Numbered from the stretch's first letter, positions 33,199 through 42,467 are shown. The stretch is DNA of 64,000 nt from Umezawaea tangerina (GCF_003002815.1 NZ_PVTF01000002.1:744001-808000); one strand, 5' to 3'. Numbers and translations are program-made. Notes: a model not told the origin generated them from the letters alone.

Positions 33199-34290
33199 GT
33201 GGAGCTGATCGCCGTCGCGCTCGCGGTCGCCCTGCTCACCGCCGCGCCCACGGCGCCCGCGGAGCCCGAACCGCCTGCCGGCCAGTCCGCCGAGAGCGCC
33301 AGGTACCAGGAGCTGAGCCGGGAGAGCGCGCGGACCAACGAGGACGTCCTGACCACCGCGCAGGACCTCGTCGACAAGCGGGCGGTCCTCGACGAGGCGA
33401 CCACCGCGGCCGGGCGGTCCCGGCGGCTCGCCGACGACGCGCTGGCCGCGGAGATCCTCGCGAGCTCGGCCGCCGACCGGGCGCGCGCCACCGCGGACGG
33501 GCTGAGCGACGAGGTCGACCACATCGTCGAGATCTCGTTCAAGGGCCTGCGGCTCAACGGGCTCGCCGCGATCTTCAGCGCCGACTCCCCCGAGGAGTTC
33601 CTCGACGCCGCCATGATCATGGACTTCTACGCCGAGCGGCAGGGCGGGCTCGTGGCCGCCGCGGGCACGGCCGCCGACGACGCGCTGGCGGCGCGGCAGG
33701 TGGCCGTGGACGCCAGGACCAGCGCGGAGGCGAGCAGCGCCAAGGCCGACGAGGACCGCGACACCGCGCGACGGCTGACCGACGACGCGGTGGCGGCCGC
33801 GGACCTCGCGCAGCGGCGCAAGGCGGACCTGGACCGGGAGATCGACGACGTGCGCGGCGCCCTGGACCGGTTGGCCACCGCCGACCGGGCGGCGCTGGCG
33901 GGCACCGGCCCCGCCGTGGACGTCCCGCTCGTCGAGGGCGCGGCGGGCGACGCCGTCCGGTTCGCGCTGGCCCAGGTCGGCAAGCCGTACGTGTGGGGCG
34001 CGGTCGGCCCGGACTCCTACGACTGCTCCGGGCTGGTGATGACCGCGTTCGCCGACGCCGGGGTGTCCATCCCGCGCACCACCTACGCGCAGGCGCTGGT
34101 CGGCACACCGGTCCCGCGCGGCCAGGTCCGGGCGGGCGACCTGGTGCTCTACTACGACACCGTGAGCCACGTCGCGATGGCGATCGACGGCACGATGGCC
34201 GTGCAGGCCTCGACCGCCGGGGAACCGGTGAAGGTCAGCACCATCGACGGCATCGGCCCGATCGCGACCATCCGCCGGGTCGCGGGGTAG
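33199..34290 (+). CDS. Secreted NlpC/P60 peptidoglycan hydrolase with coiled-coil N-region
   Basis: 363 residues from GTG 33199. A hydrophobic N-terminus (MELIAVALAVALLTAAPTAPAEP) lacks the usual positive residues of a signal peptide and has no good ribosome site. About 220 residues of charged helix follow, the coiled coil typical of RipA/CwlO-like hydrolases. The NlpC/P60 domain fills the end (VRFALAQVGKPYVWGAVGPDSYDCSGLVMTAFADAGVSIPRTTYAQ, catalytic Cys in DCSG; VSHVAMAIDG with the His). It cleaves stem-peptide bonds in the wall, the coiled coil probably regulating access. The 5' end may be misread: ATG 33179, in another frame, has a better ribosome site. Confidence 0.85.
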   Translation: MELIAVALAVALLTAAPTAPAEPEPPAGQSAESARYQELSRESARTNEDVLTTAQDLVDKRAVLDEATTAAGRSRRLADDALAAEILASSAADRARATADGLSDEVDHIVEISFKGLRLNGLAAIFSADSPEEFLDAAMIMDFYAERQGGLVAAAGTAADDALAARQVAVDARTSAEASSAKADEDRDTARRLTDDAVAAADLAQRRKADLDREIDDVRGALDRLATADRAALAGTGPAVDVPLVEGAAGDAVRFALAQVGKPYVWGAVGPDSYDCSGLVMTAFADAGVSIPRTTYAQALVGTPVPRGQVRAGDLVLYYDTVSHVAMAIDGTMAVQASTAGEPVKVSTIDGIGPIATIRRVAG

Positions 34291-34349
34291 GGCGTGGCGG
34301 TGATCTCCCCGAGCCGCGGTCGGGGTCCGCTCCGGGCATGATGGGGTGA

Positions 34350-35081
34350 ATGCGCGAGACGGTAGGACTGCCGGTCGGGATCACGGCGTGCCTGTTCGAC
34401 CTGGACGGCGTGCTCACCAACACCGCCGAACTGCACCGCAAGGCCTGGAAGGCGACGTTCGACGAGTTCCTGAGGGCCCGTGACGGCGCGGACTTCCGGC
34501 CGTTCACCGAGGACGACTACCTCCGGTACGTCGACGGCAGGCTCCGGGTCGACGGGGTGCGCGGGTTCCTCGACTCCAGGGGCATCTCGCTCCCGGAGGA
34601 CGGGTCGGACGGCGACTCCCCCACGGCGGTGGCGACCCGCAAGAACGACCTGCTGGAGAAGATCATCACCGAGCAGGGCGTGACCCCGTACCCCGGTTCC
34701 CTGCGCTACCTGGAGGCCGCGGAACGGGCCGGGCTGGCCATCGGGGTCGTCACGTCCTCGGCCAACGGCGAGCGCGTGCTCGCCGCGGCGGACCTGAGCC
34801 GGTTCGTCCGGGTGCGGGTCGACGGCGTGGTGATCGAACGAGACGGGCTGCGCGGCAAGCCCGCCCCCGACGCGTTCCTGGCCGGTGCCCGAGGGCTCGG
34901 CGTCGAGCCCGCACAGGCCGCCGTGTTCGAGGACGCCCTGTCCGGTGTCGAGGCCGGCCGCGCGGGCGGGTTCGGCCACGTGGTCGGCGTCGACCGGACC
35001 GGTCAGGCGGCCGCGCTGCACGACCACGGTGCCGACGTCGTCGTCGCCGACCTCGCCGAGCTGCTGGAGCCGAAGCCGTGA
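34350..35081 (+). CDS. Beta-phosphoglucomutase-family HAD hydrolase
   Basis: 243 residues. HAD motifs: ACLFDLDGVLTNTAELH (nucleophile and acid/base Asp), VVTSSANGERVL (motif II), RGKPAPDAFL (Lys motif III), AAVFEDALSGVEAG (motif IV). The cap is of beta-phosphoglucomutase type. It would convert beta-glucose-1-phosphate to glucose-6-phosphate. The stop overlaps the GTG start of the GH65 phosphorylase gene, and this pairing is a known disaccharide-phosphorolysis unit, which strongly supports mutase rather than phosphatase activity. Confidence 0.88.
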   Translation: MRETVGLPVGITACLFDLDGVLTNTAELHRKAWKATFDEFLRARDGADFRPFTEDDYLRYVDGRLRVDGVRGFLDSRGISLPEDGSDGDSPTAVATRKNDLLEKIITEQGVTPYPGSLRYLEAAERAGLAIGVVTSSANGERVLAAADLSRFVRVRVDGVVIERDGLRGKPAPDAFLAGARGLGVEPAQAAVFEDALSGVEAGRAGGFGHVVGVDRTGQAAALHDHGADVVVADLAELLEPKP

Positions 35082-37417
35082 CCTACGAGATCCACCCGTG
35101 GCAGCTGGCCTGGCAGGGCCTGGACGTGGCGGAGCTGGTCCGCACCGAGTCCACGTTCGCGCTGTCCAACGGCCACATCGGGATGCGCGGCACCCTGGAG
35201 GAGGGCGAGCCGCGCGGGCTGCCGGGCACCTACCTCAACGGGTTCTACGAGGAGCACCAGCTGCCCTACGGGGAAGCCGGTTACGGCTACCCCGAGGCGG
35301 GCCAGACCGTCGTGAACGTCACCGACGGCAAGGTGATCCGGCTGCTGGTCGAGGACGAGCCGCTGGACATGCGCTACGGGCGGGCGCTGGAGCACCACCG
35401 GGTGCTGGACTTCCGGACCGGCACGCTGCGCAGGCGGACCCGCTGGGAGTCGCCGACCGGCAGGCGGGTGGTGGTGAGCACCGAGCGGCTGGTGTCGTTC
35501 ACCCGGCGCTCGGTGGCCGCGATCCGCTACGAGGTCGAGCCCGACGACGGCCTCCAGCTGGTCGTGCAGTCCGACCTGCTGGCCAACGAGCCGATCGACC
35601 AGCGCTCCGACGACCCGCGGGTGGCCGCGGCCCTGTCGTCACCGCTGGTCGGCGACTTCGCCACCGCCGAGGGCACCCGCGCCGTGCTGGCGCACCACAC
35701 CCGTCGCTCGGGGCTGCGGATGGCGGCGGCGATGGACCACGACCTGGAGGTCTCCGACGGCCACCGGACGAGCATCCGCGCCGAGGCCGACCTCGCCCGC
35801 TTCACCGCCGCGGTCGACGTCCCGAAGGGCGGGCGGCTGCGGCTGACCAAGTACCTCGGGTACGGGTGGTCGGCGCAGCGCTCGGTGCCCGCGCTGCGCG
35901 CCCAGGTCGAGGCGGCGCTGACCGGTGCGCGGCAGACCGGGTGGGACGGGCTCCTGGCCGAGCAGCGCCGGTTCCTCGACGACTTCTGGGAGGTCGCGGA
36001 TGTCGACGTCGAGGGCGACGACGAGCTCCAGCAGGCGATCCGGTTCGCGCTGTTCCACGTCCTGCAGGCCGGGGCGCGCGGCGAGACCCGCGCGATCCCG
36101 AGCAAGGGGCTGACCGGGCCCGGTTACGACGGGCACGCGTTCTGGGACACCGAGACGTTCGTGCTGCCGGTGCTGACCTACACCGTGCCGGACGCGACCC
36201 GCGACGCCCTGCGGTGGCGGCACTCCACTTTGGACAAGGCCCGCGACCGGGCCGAGGTGCTCGGCCAGCGCGGCGCGGCGTTCCCGTGGCGGTCGATCAA
36301 CGGCGCGGAGTGCTCGGCGTACTGGCCCGCGGGCACGGCGGCGTTCCACGTCTCCGGCGACGTGGCGCACGCGACGTCGCAGTACGTCGCGGCGACCGGC
36401 GACACCGAGTTCGAGCGGGAGTGCGGGACCGAGCTGCTGGTGGAGACGGCGCGGCTGTGGGCGTCGCTGGGCCACCACGACCGCGACGGCGGGTTCCGCG
36501 TCGACGGGGTGACCGGGCCGGACGAGTACACCGCGGTGGTGGACAACAACGTCTACACCAACCTGATCGCGCAGCAGAACCTGCGCGACGCCGCGGACGC
36601 GGCCGACCGGCACGCCGACGTGGCGCGGGCTCTCGGGGTCACCGAGGAGGAGGCCTCGGGGTGGCGGGCCGCGGCCGAGCGGATGGTGATCCCGTTCGAC
36701 GCCGACCTGGGCGTGCACCAGCAGTCGGAGAACTTCACCCGGCACGCGGAGTGGGACTTCGACGCGACGCCGGAGGAGAACTACCCGCTGCTGCTGCACT
36801 ACCCGTACTTCGACCTGTACCGCAAGCAGGTCGTGAAGCAGGCGGACCTGGTGCTGGCGATGCACCTGCGCGGGGACGCGTTCACCGCCGAGGAGAAGGT
36901 GCGCAACTTCGCCTACTACGAGGAGCGGACCGTCCGCGACTCGTCGTTGTCGGCGGGGACGCAGGCGGTGCTGGCCGCCGAGGTGGGGCACCTCGACCTG
37001 GCCTACGACTACCTGGCCGAGGCCGCGTTCACCGACCTGCACGACCTGCACGACAACGTGCGCAACGGCCTGCACATCGCCTCGCTCGCCGGGTCGTGGA
37101 CGGCGATCGTGGCCGGGCTGGGCGGGATGCGCGACCACCGCGGCGCGCTGTCGTTCGCCCCGAGGACTCCCCCGGCGCTGCGGCGGTACGCGTTCCGGAT
37201 GTGCTTCCGCGGCACCAGGCTGTCCGTCGTGGTCGAGCCGGACCAGGCGACCTACCGGGTCATCTCCGGCGCCGCCCTGCGCGCGGCGCACCACGGCACG
37301 GACTTCACCGTCGAGCCCGGCACCCCCGTGGTGCTGCCGATCCCGCACCTCGATCCCCGGACCGCTCCCGTGCAGCCGAAGGGGAGGCAGCCCAAGCGCG
37401 GCTGGCGGCCGGGCTAG
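35078..37417 (+). CDS. GH65 disaccharide phosphorylase (trehalose/maltose/kojibiose type)
   Basis: 779 residues, GTG 35078 overlapping the previous stop. GH65 order: N-terminal beta-sandwich (LVRTESTFALSNGHIGMRGTLEEGEPRGLPGTYLNGFYE), helical linker, then the (alpha/alpha)6 barrel with GHAFWDTETFVLPVL, VTGPDEYTAVVDNNVYTN (general-acid Glu in GPDEY), and a small C-terminal sheet. No signal peptide. It phosphorolyses an alpha-linked glucose disaccharide to glucose and beta-glucose-1-phosphate, which the adjacent mutase uses. Which disaccharide cannot be read from the sequence. Confidence 0.9.
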   Translation: MTYEIHPWQLAWQGLDVAELVRTESTFALSNGHIGMRGTLEEGEPRGLPGTYLNGFYEEHQLPYGEAGYGYPEAGQTVVNVTDGKVIRLLVEDEPLDMRYGRALEHHRVLDFRTGTLRRRTRWESPTGRRVVVSTERLVSFTRRSVAAIRYEVEPDDGLQLVVQSDLLANEPIDQRSDDPRVAAALSSPLVGDFATAEGTRAVLAHHTRRSGLRMAAAMDHDLEVSDGHRTSIRAEADLARFTAAVDVPKGGRLRLTKYLGYGWSAQRSVPALRAQVEAALTGARQTGWDGLLAEQRRFLDDFWEVADVDVEGDDELQQAIRFALFHVLQAGARGETRAIPSKGLTGPGYDGHAFWDTETFVLPVLTYTVPDATRDALRWRHSTLDKARDRAEVLGQRGAAFPWRSINGAECSAYWPAGTAAFHVSGDVAHATSQYVAATGDTEFERECGTELLVETARLWASLGHHDRDGGFRVDGVTGPDEYTAVVDNNVYTNLIAQQNLRDAADAADRHADVARALGVTEEEASGWRAAAERMVIPFDADLGVHQQSENFTRHAEWDFDATPEENYPLLLHYPYFDLYRKQVVKQADLVLAMHLRGDAFTAEEKVRNFAYYEERTVRDSSLSAGTQAVLAAEVGHLDLAYDYLAEAAFTDLHDLHDNVRNGLHIASLAGSWTAIVAGLGGMRDHRGALSFAPRTPPALRRYAFRMCFRGTRLSVVVEPDQATYRVISGAALRAAHHGTDFTVEPGTPVVLPIPHLDPRTAPVQPKGRQPKRGWRPG

Positions 37418-37493
37418 CACCTGGTTAACGCGCGGTGCGGACGCTGGTGCCGCGGCAGCCAAGGGGGCGCCGCACATCGGTGGAGGAGTCCTC

Positions 37494-37940
37494 ATGCGAT
37501 TGACCACTCGGTCGGCGGTGCTCGCCGGCACGATCCTGCTCAGCCTCGGCGGGTCGGTGGCGACCGGCGCCGCCGACCCGGCCGCGGTACCCACCTGCGC
37601 GGGCCTGCCCGCGACCATCGTCGTGGCCGCGCCCGGCATGGTCACCTTCGGCGACCCCGGCGGTGTCCCCGCGGACGACGTGATCGTCGGGACTCCGGGC
37701 GAGGACGACATCCGGGGCCTCGCCGGCGACGACGTGATCTGCGGGCTGGACGGCGACGACCGCCTCGGCGGCGGCGACGGCGACGACCACGTCTTCGGCC
37801 AGGGCGGTGACGACGACATGGCCGGCGGCGACGGTCTGGACGTCCTCACGGGCGGCCCGCACGTGGAGGGCGACCGCGGCAACGGCGGGCCGGGGTTCGA
37901 CGCCTGCCCCACGACGGAGATCAGGATCAGCTGCCCCTGA
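37494..37940 (+). CDS. Small secreted calcium-binding RTX-like protein
   Basis: 148 residues from ATG 37494, with GGAGGAG upstream. The signal peptide (MRLTTRSAVLAGTILLSLGGSVATGAADP) is followed by ~40 residues with one Cys, then four or five GGxGxDxhx-like nonapeptides (GTPGEDDIRGLAGDDVICGLDGDDRLGGGDGDDHVFG). Such repeats bind calcium and fold as a beta-roll after export. The C-terminus has two further Cys (GFDACPTTEIRISCP). It is far smaller than RTX toxins and has no enzymatic domain; its role outside the cell is unknown. Confidence 0.82.
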   Translation: MRLTTRSAVLAGTILLSLGGSVATGAADPAAVPTCAGLPATIVVAAPGMVTFGDPGGVPADDVIVGTPGEDDIRGLAGDDVICGLDGDDRLGGGDGDDHVFGQGGDDDMAGGDGLDVLTGGPHVEGDRGNGGPGFDACPTTEIRISCP

Positions 37941-37967
37941 GCCCTCTGGCAGCCGTCCCCGCGCCGA

Positions 37968-38110
37968 GGTGTCACCGGCGCGGGGACGACGCCTGTCGGA
38001 GCAGCAGACCGGTCGCCGGATCTGGGCGGGTGCCGAGACACCCCTTGAGCACCGCGATGTCACCGACGCGGCGACAACGCTTGTCGGAGCAGCAGACCGG
38101 TCGCCGGATC
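37968..38110. repeat. Direct repeat duplicating the 3' end of the BTAD regulator gene
   Basis: Sequence 38056-38110, which includes the last ~17 codons of the BTAD regulator gene, recurs at 37968-38022 (88 bp offset). It has about eight differences and an identical 29-bp core (37994-38022 = 38082-38110). The distal copy keeps the TCA that would be the stop codon. It looks like a decaying tandem duplication of a gene end. Confidence 0.75.
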
Positions 38111-41100
38111 AGGACGCACACCGAGCTGCCGGAACGCGGCCACGACGTGGTCGCGGACCGCCGCGAGCCTCACCGGGTCACGTCCCTTGAGCGCCGCGGC
38201 GAGCGCCAAGCGGTGGCCGCGGGCGTCGTAGGGCTCCACCGCCAAGGCGCGCGCCGCCAACCGGCCGGCCTCTCCCGCGTCACCCGCCACGAGCCGGAGT
38301 TCGCCGAGGTCGAGCAGGTGGCGCACGTGCCGCGCGCGGATCCGGTCGACCTCGATGGCCACGTCCGGGTCGGGTAGGGGCCGCAGGTCGGGTAGCGGGT
38401 CGCCGCGCCACAGCGCCACCGCCGCCGCCAGCAGATCCCGCGCCCGGTCGAGGTCCCCATCGGCGCGGGCGCGGGCGGCCTGGGCGTCGAGCAGGTCGAA
38501 CGTCCACAGGTCGACCGAGAGCCGGTCGGACCCCACGAGCCGGAGCGCGTCGCCGTCGGCGCGCAGGTGGAAGTTCGCCTCCCCGCCGGAGCGGCCGGGT
38601 TCGAGCAGGTGGCGGAGGTGGGTGAGGGTGACCCGCAGGTTCCGGGCGGCGGCCGCCGGGGCGAGCTCCGGCCAGAGCAGGTCCATCGCCCGTTCGCGGG
38701 TCAGCACGGGGTGCAGGACCAGCGCGCTCAGCAGCTGCCGCACCCGCACCCGGCGCAGTTGGGGCGCGTCGACCACGACGCCGTCCACCCTCACCCGCAG
38801 CGCGCCCACGACGTCGACCCCGGTCCGGTGCTCGGGTGGCGTGGGCAGGAGGGCGAGCAGCCGGACCGCGCCGGTGGCGAGCGCGCTGTCGGTGGAGCGG
38901 CAGGCGGTGCGGAACTCCCGGTGCGCGGCGGGCCCGACGGCGTCCGCCAGCCACCGGCCCAATCGGGGACCGGCGTGGTCGTGCGCGGCGGTGAGCCGGG
39001 CGGCCAGCTCGACCGACCACGGCAGCGGCAGGAAGCACAGCGCGTGCTCCGGTGGCAGCCGCGCGGCCGGGGCCAGGTCGTCCGCGCGCGCCCGCAGCAG
39101 GGCGCGGGCGGCGTCCCTGGCCTTGCGGTGCGACGGCCCCAGCTCGGCCTCGTCCCAGCACGCCCGCAGCCGGTCGTCCAGGACGTGGCCCAGGGACAGG
39201 AACCGGCGCAGGTGCCGTTCGTTGAACCGGTCCCCGACCGGCCACCGGTCGAGGTGCCGGGCGTAGGCCTTGGCCGCGGTGGACTCGTCGCCGTCCGCGA
39301 CGGCGACCGCCGCGCGCGCCGCGCAGGCGAGGGCGGCGTCCCTGGGGTTGTCGTGGTCGTCCTGGTCCCCGCACGGCCGCCGCGCGTCCCCGCAGCAGCA
39401 GGCGACCACCGCCAGGAACGCGGCCGTGACGAACGCGTCGCGCGCCGTCCCGGCGGTCCGAGGCGCCGCGCCGCGCAGCAGGGCCAGCCCGGACGGGTCG
39501 CCGTCGAACCAGCGCGCCAGCGGGGCGGCGAGCCGGACCAGCTCGTCGTCGGAGTCGGCCCCGACCCGGTCGGCCAGCTCGGCGGCCTCCCGGCCGAACC
39601 CGCACATGTCGAGGCAGTGGTGGTGGAACCGCGCCGTCGCCAGCGCCACGGCCGACGGCACCTCCCGCACCGGGGCCTGGACGATCTCGGCCAGCGCGGC
39701 CTCCGGGTCGCCACCCACTTCGGCGAGCGTCGCGGCCAGGCTGTGCCGCAGCAGCCGGACCAGTGCCGTCGGCGCGCCGGGCAGGTCGTCCGCCCGACGG
39801 GCCAGCTCGGCCAGCCGGCCGACGTCCGCCCGCGAGTGCGCGGTGATCACGGCCTGGCCCAGGACGACCGCCGCGATGGTGTCCCGGTCGGTCAGGCCGT
39901 GCCAGGCCAGGTCCAGCACGGCGTCGATGCCGGGGTCGGCGAAGTCGGTGGCGTGCGCGGCGGCGGCGCGCAGCAGCAGGAACGCGGGGTCGGACACCAG
40001 CGCGGGCGGGACGGCGGCCAGCCAGCGCTCGGCGAGCGCGCGGGGCAGCGCGGACAGCGTCGTGTTCACCAGCTCCACGGCCAGCTCGGCGAGCAGCGAC
40101 CAGTCCTGGGCCCGGCACGCCACCGCGCCCGCGCGGGCCAGGTCACCGCGGTCCGCCAGCACCGCCGCGGCCCGGCGGTGCAGGTGCGGCGTCCTGGCCG
40201 CGGTGCCGGTCAGCGCCTCGGTCCACAGGTCGTGGACGCGGTACCTGCCGTCGTCGAGCGCCGTGACGAGCGGGACGCGCCGGGCCAGCCCGGCCAGGTC
40301 CACCGGCAGGCCCGCCACCGCGGCGACCTCGGCGGCGTCCGCGCAGCCGAGCGCGGACAGGGCGGCCAGTGCCGTGCGCTGCCCGGCGGGCAGCACCTCC
40401 AGCACCTCCTCGCGGGCGTACCGCCACGACGCCGCCGGGCCGACCGCGAACGCCAGCCGCACGAGCGCGGGCCAGCCCGTGACCGCACCGGCCCGCGCCG
40501 GTTCGCGGCCGAGCCTGCGCCCGAGCACGCCGACCTCGACGTCGGTGAACAGCAGGTCGTCGGCGCCGATCCGGACCACCTCGCCCGCCGCCTCCCGGCG
40601 GGCCAGTGGGAGGTCGGGCAGGTCCAGTCCGGACAGCACCAGGTGCGCGGTCGCGGGCAGCGCCCTGACCACGGCGCCGAGCAGGCGCGCCCCCGGTGAC
40701 CCGGCCGGGATCTCGTGCACGTCGTCGAGCACCAGGCACACGTCGACCGGGGCGAGCCGGACCAGTGCGCCGACCACGTCCCGCGCCCCCGGCGCCGCCC
40801 GAACGCGGTCCTCGGTGGACAGGGCGGCGAGCAGGGTCCTGGCCAGCAGCACGGGATCCTCGTGCGCCGCGGCGCAGTCGACCCACACGTCGACCCCGCG
40901 GGGCTCCAGCAGGTTCGCCCGGACCGCCTGCGCCAACGCCGTCGTCTTCCCGAACCCCGGCCCGGCCACGACGACCGTCACCGGCCGGTCCCACCGACCC
41001 GCGAGGCTCCGAACCAGCCTCGGCCGCGGCACCTCGACGTCGAGCGGGCGCGGGAGGACGACCGGGCGGACCGGGAGCACGCCCGTCCGGTGGTCCGGGT

Positions 41101-41119
41101 GCGCCTCGGTCGGGTCCAC
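38060..41119 (-). CDS. Large ATPase-BTAD transcriptional regulator (MalT/SARP-like)
   Basis: 1,019 residues. The N-terminal STAND-type ATPase has Walker A VVVAGPGFGKTTALAQ (~50-65) and Walker B VCLVLDDVHE. A long helical-repeat region (~330-790) follows. The C-terminal ~250 residues are a winged helix (VRVRQLLSALVLHPVLTRERAMDLLWPELAPAAAARNLRVTLTHLRHLL) and a bacterial transcriptional activation domain (LWTFDLLDAQAARARADGDLDRARDLLAAAVALWRGDPLPDL), the SARP output module. The order is the reverse of AfsR, with the DNA-binding module last. Such regulators often activate secondary metabolism, but no biosynthetic gene is adjacent. Its last codons are duplicated just downstream. Confidence 0.88.
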   Translation of the reverse strand: MDPTEAHPDHRTGVLPVRPVVLPRPLDVEVPRPRLVRSLAGRWDRPVTVVVAGPGFGKTTALAQAVRANLLEPRGVDVWVDCAAAHEDPVLLARTLLAALSTEDRVRAAPGARDVVGALVRLAPVDVCLVLDDVHEIPAGSPGARLLGAVVRALPATAHLVLSGLDLPDLPLARREAAGEVVRIGADDLLFTDVEVGVLGRRLGREPARAGAVTGWPALVRLAFAVGPAASWRYAREEVLEVLPAGQRTALAALSALGCADAAEVAAVAGLPVDLAGLARRVPLVTALDDGRYRVHDLWTEALTGTAARTPHLHRRAAAVLADRGDLARAGAVACRAQDWSLLAELAVELVNTTLSALPRALAERWLAAVPPALVSDPAFLLLRAAAAHATDFADPGIDAVLDLAWHGLTDRDTIAAVVLGQAVITAHSRADVGRLAELARRADDLPGAPTALVRLLRHSLAATLAEVGGDPEAALAEIVQAPVREVPSAVALATARFHHHCLDMCGFGREAAELADRVGADSDDELVRLAAPLARWFDGDPSGLALLRGAAPRTAGTARDAFVTAAFLAVVACCCGDARRPCGDQDDHDNPRDAALACAARAAVAVADGDESTAAKAYARHLDRWPVGDRFNERHLRRFLSLGHVLDDRLRACWDEAELGPSHRKARDAARALLRARADDLAPAARLPPEHALCFLPLPWSVELAARLTAAHDHAGPRLGRWLADAVGPAAHREFRTACRSTDSALATGAVRLLALLPTPPEHRTGVDVVGALRVRVDGVVVDAPQLRRVRVRQLLSALVLHPVLTRERAMDLLWPELAPAAAARNLRVTLTHLRHLLEPGRSGGEANFHLRADGDALRLVGSDRLSVDLWTFDLLDAQAARARADGDLDRARDLLAAAVALWRGDPLPDLRPLPDPDVAIEVDRIRARHVRHLLDLGELRLVAGDAGEAGRLAARALAVEPYDARGHRLALAAALKGRDPVRLAAVRDHVVAAFRQLGVRPDPATGLLLRQALSPRR

Positions 41120-41164
41120 GTCAGGTAGGAGGTGCGGTGGACCCGCCTGATACCGCGCGGCGGG

Positions 41165-41389
41165 TCAGCCGCTGATCGGTCCCCTGGTCGAGTTGCTGTA
41201 GGTCATGCCCGCGGAGACGCCGGAGCACAGGCACTTCCGGAGGTCGCCGCTGACCCCCATGGCGGTGCAGAACCGCTTGGCGATCTTGTCGTGCCCCTCC
41301 CACGGGTGCGGGCACACCCGGCAGGTCTCCTCGGCGGCACCGGTGGTGTCCGGTTCGGGTGAGCTCGGCTGCACGTCGGCCATCGACAT
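41165..41389 (-). CDS. Small Cys-rich protein (RGCVC-like family)
   Basis: 74 residues from ATG 41389 (or ATG 41383). Pattern: CRVCPHPWEGHDKIAKRFCTAM, then DLRKCLCSG, i.e. CxxCxHP...HD...RFC...CxC. It resembles a family of small actinobacterial proteins ending in an RGCVC-like motif (KCLC here). The Cys/His spacing suggests metal binding rather than a RiPP core. Function is unknown. It lies 45 nt upstream of the BTAD regulator start on the same strand and may be its operon partner. Confidence 0.55.
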   Translation of the reverse strand: MSMADVQPSSPEPDTTGAAEETCRVCPHPWEGHDKIAKRFCTAMGVSGDLRKCLCSGVSAGMTYSNSTRGPISG

Positions 41390-41706
41390 CTGCCCGGTCC
41401 TCTGCTTCGTTGATCCTCTGGCGGGTCCGACGGCGGTACCGGTGCGGAAGGGCGGCCCCACCCGGCGGGTGCGTCGACTCGGTCGGTGACGCCGGGGTCC
41501 GGGGCGAAGGGCCAACGCTACTCCGAAGCGGAGGTGTTCGCGGGGTTCGGGGGCAGCGGACCCCGTGCCACCTCGTCAGCGAGGTTCACACCGATAGGCG
41601 TGGACGGGGTCGCCGTGCCGCACGTGCACGAGGTGCCGCAGAGGCCGCCGAGGTGCTGTCGCAGCCCTGAGGTGCCGGGGTGGGCGGCCACCCCGGCACG
41701 GACGGG
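41390..41706. other. Intergenic region without a supported gene
   Basis: 317 bp between the small Cys-rich gene and the reductase gene. Apart from the terminator at 41672-41699 I see no coding signal; short open frames here lack protein character. Confidence 0.5.
41672..41699 (-). terminator. 12-bp stem-loop terminator
   Basis: Arms GTGCCGGGGTGG (41672-41683) and its complement (41688-41699) with a 4-nt loop, 8 nt past the stop codon of the reductase gene. Confidence 0.75.
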
Positions 41707-42405
41707 TCAGCCCGTCGGGCGTTCGGCCTTGGCGAGCGCCGCGGTCACGGCCGCGCTGTCGGTCGGCTGGGCCTCGGGCAGGCCGAGCTCGTCGGTCGCG
41801 GTGCCGGGGGCGAAGTAGATCGTGCAGTAGGCGGGCAGGTCCCGCTCGTACCGCCACCCCTCCGCGAGCGGACCGGCGTCCACGGTGTCGTAGCCGAGGT
41901 CGTCGAACAGGGCGGTGACCGTCTTCTTGGCCTCCGCGTCGTCACCGGCGATGGCCAGCGCGCTGCGGTCCGCGGAGCCCGCCGGCCGGGCCAGCGACCC
42001 GAGGTGGCGGTAGTAGATGTTGTTGAACGCCTTCACGACCGACGCACCCGCCAGGTGCGCCTGGAGCAGGCCGCTGGTGGTCGCCGATCCGTCCTCCAGC
42101 TCCGGGATCACGCCGTCGCGGTGCGGGTAGTAGTTGTTGGTGTCGATCACGACCTTGCCCGCCAACGGCTCCACCGGGACGTCCCGGTAGGCCTTCAGCG
42201 GCACCGTGACCACCACGACGTCACCGGCGGCGGCAGCCTCGGCGGGCGTACCCGCGCGAGCCGACGGGCCGAGTTCCGCGACGAGGTCGGCGAGCGTGTG
42301 CGGGCCGCGGGAGTTGCTCACGACCACCTCGTGCCCCGCCGCCACCGCGAGCCGGGCCACGGTGGAGCCGATCTTGCCCGCACCGATGAGTCCCACTGTC
42401 GACAT
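41707..42405 (-). CDS. NADP-dependent oxidoreductase (F420-dependent NADP reductase-like)
   Basis: 232 residues from ATG 42405, with AAGGAGGAG upstream. The Rossmann start STVGLIGAGKIGSTVARLAVAAGHEVVVSNSRGP, then GDVVVVTVPLKAYRDVPVEPLAGKVVIDTNNYYPHRDG, GASVVKAFNNIYYRHLGSLARP and SALAIAGDDAEAKKTVTALFDDLGYDTVDAGPLAEG match the F420H2:NADP oxidoreductase fold as found in many bacterial NADPH-dependent reductases. The gene is divergent from a TetR gene across three repeated operators, so it is probably induced by the TetR ligand. Confidence 0.82.
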   Translation of the reverse strand: MSTVGLIGAGKIGSTVARLAVAAGHEVVVSNSRGPHTLADLVAELGPSARAGTPAEAAAAGDVVVVTVPLKAYRDVPVEPLAGKVVIDTNNYYPHRDGVIPELEDGSATTSGLLQAHLAGASVVKAFNNIYYRHLGSLARPAGSADRSALAIAGDDAEAKKTVTALFDDLGYDTVDAGPLAEGWRYERDLPAYCTIYFAPGTATDELGLPEAQPTDSAAVTAALAKAERPTG

Positions 42406-42435
42406 CGCTTCTCCTCCTTGGAGCACGACCAGAGA

Positions 42436-42457
42436 TTCTGGCCTGTGTGGTCCAGTC
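42436..42457. promoter_or_regulatory. TetR operator, copy 1 of 3
   Basis: TTCTGG-N10-CCAGTC, 31 bp upstream of the reductase start. It matches the other two sites except for the last two bases. Confidence 0.65.
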
Positions 42458-42467
42458 TGCGCGGAAA

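Noticed and set aside
37494-37940. RTX-like protein considered as a toxin
   Set aside because: Only a few nonapeptides and no toxin, protease or type I secretion genes are present; it has an ordinary signal peptide.
41165-41389. Small Cys-rich protein considered as a RiPP precursor
   Set aside because: The Cys/His spacing (CxxCxHP, RFC, CxC) is spread through the protein like a metal site, and no modifying enzyme is nearby.
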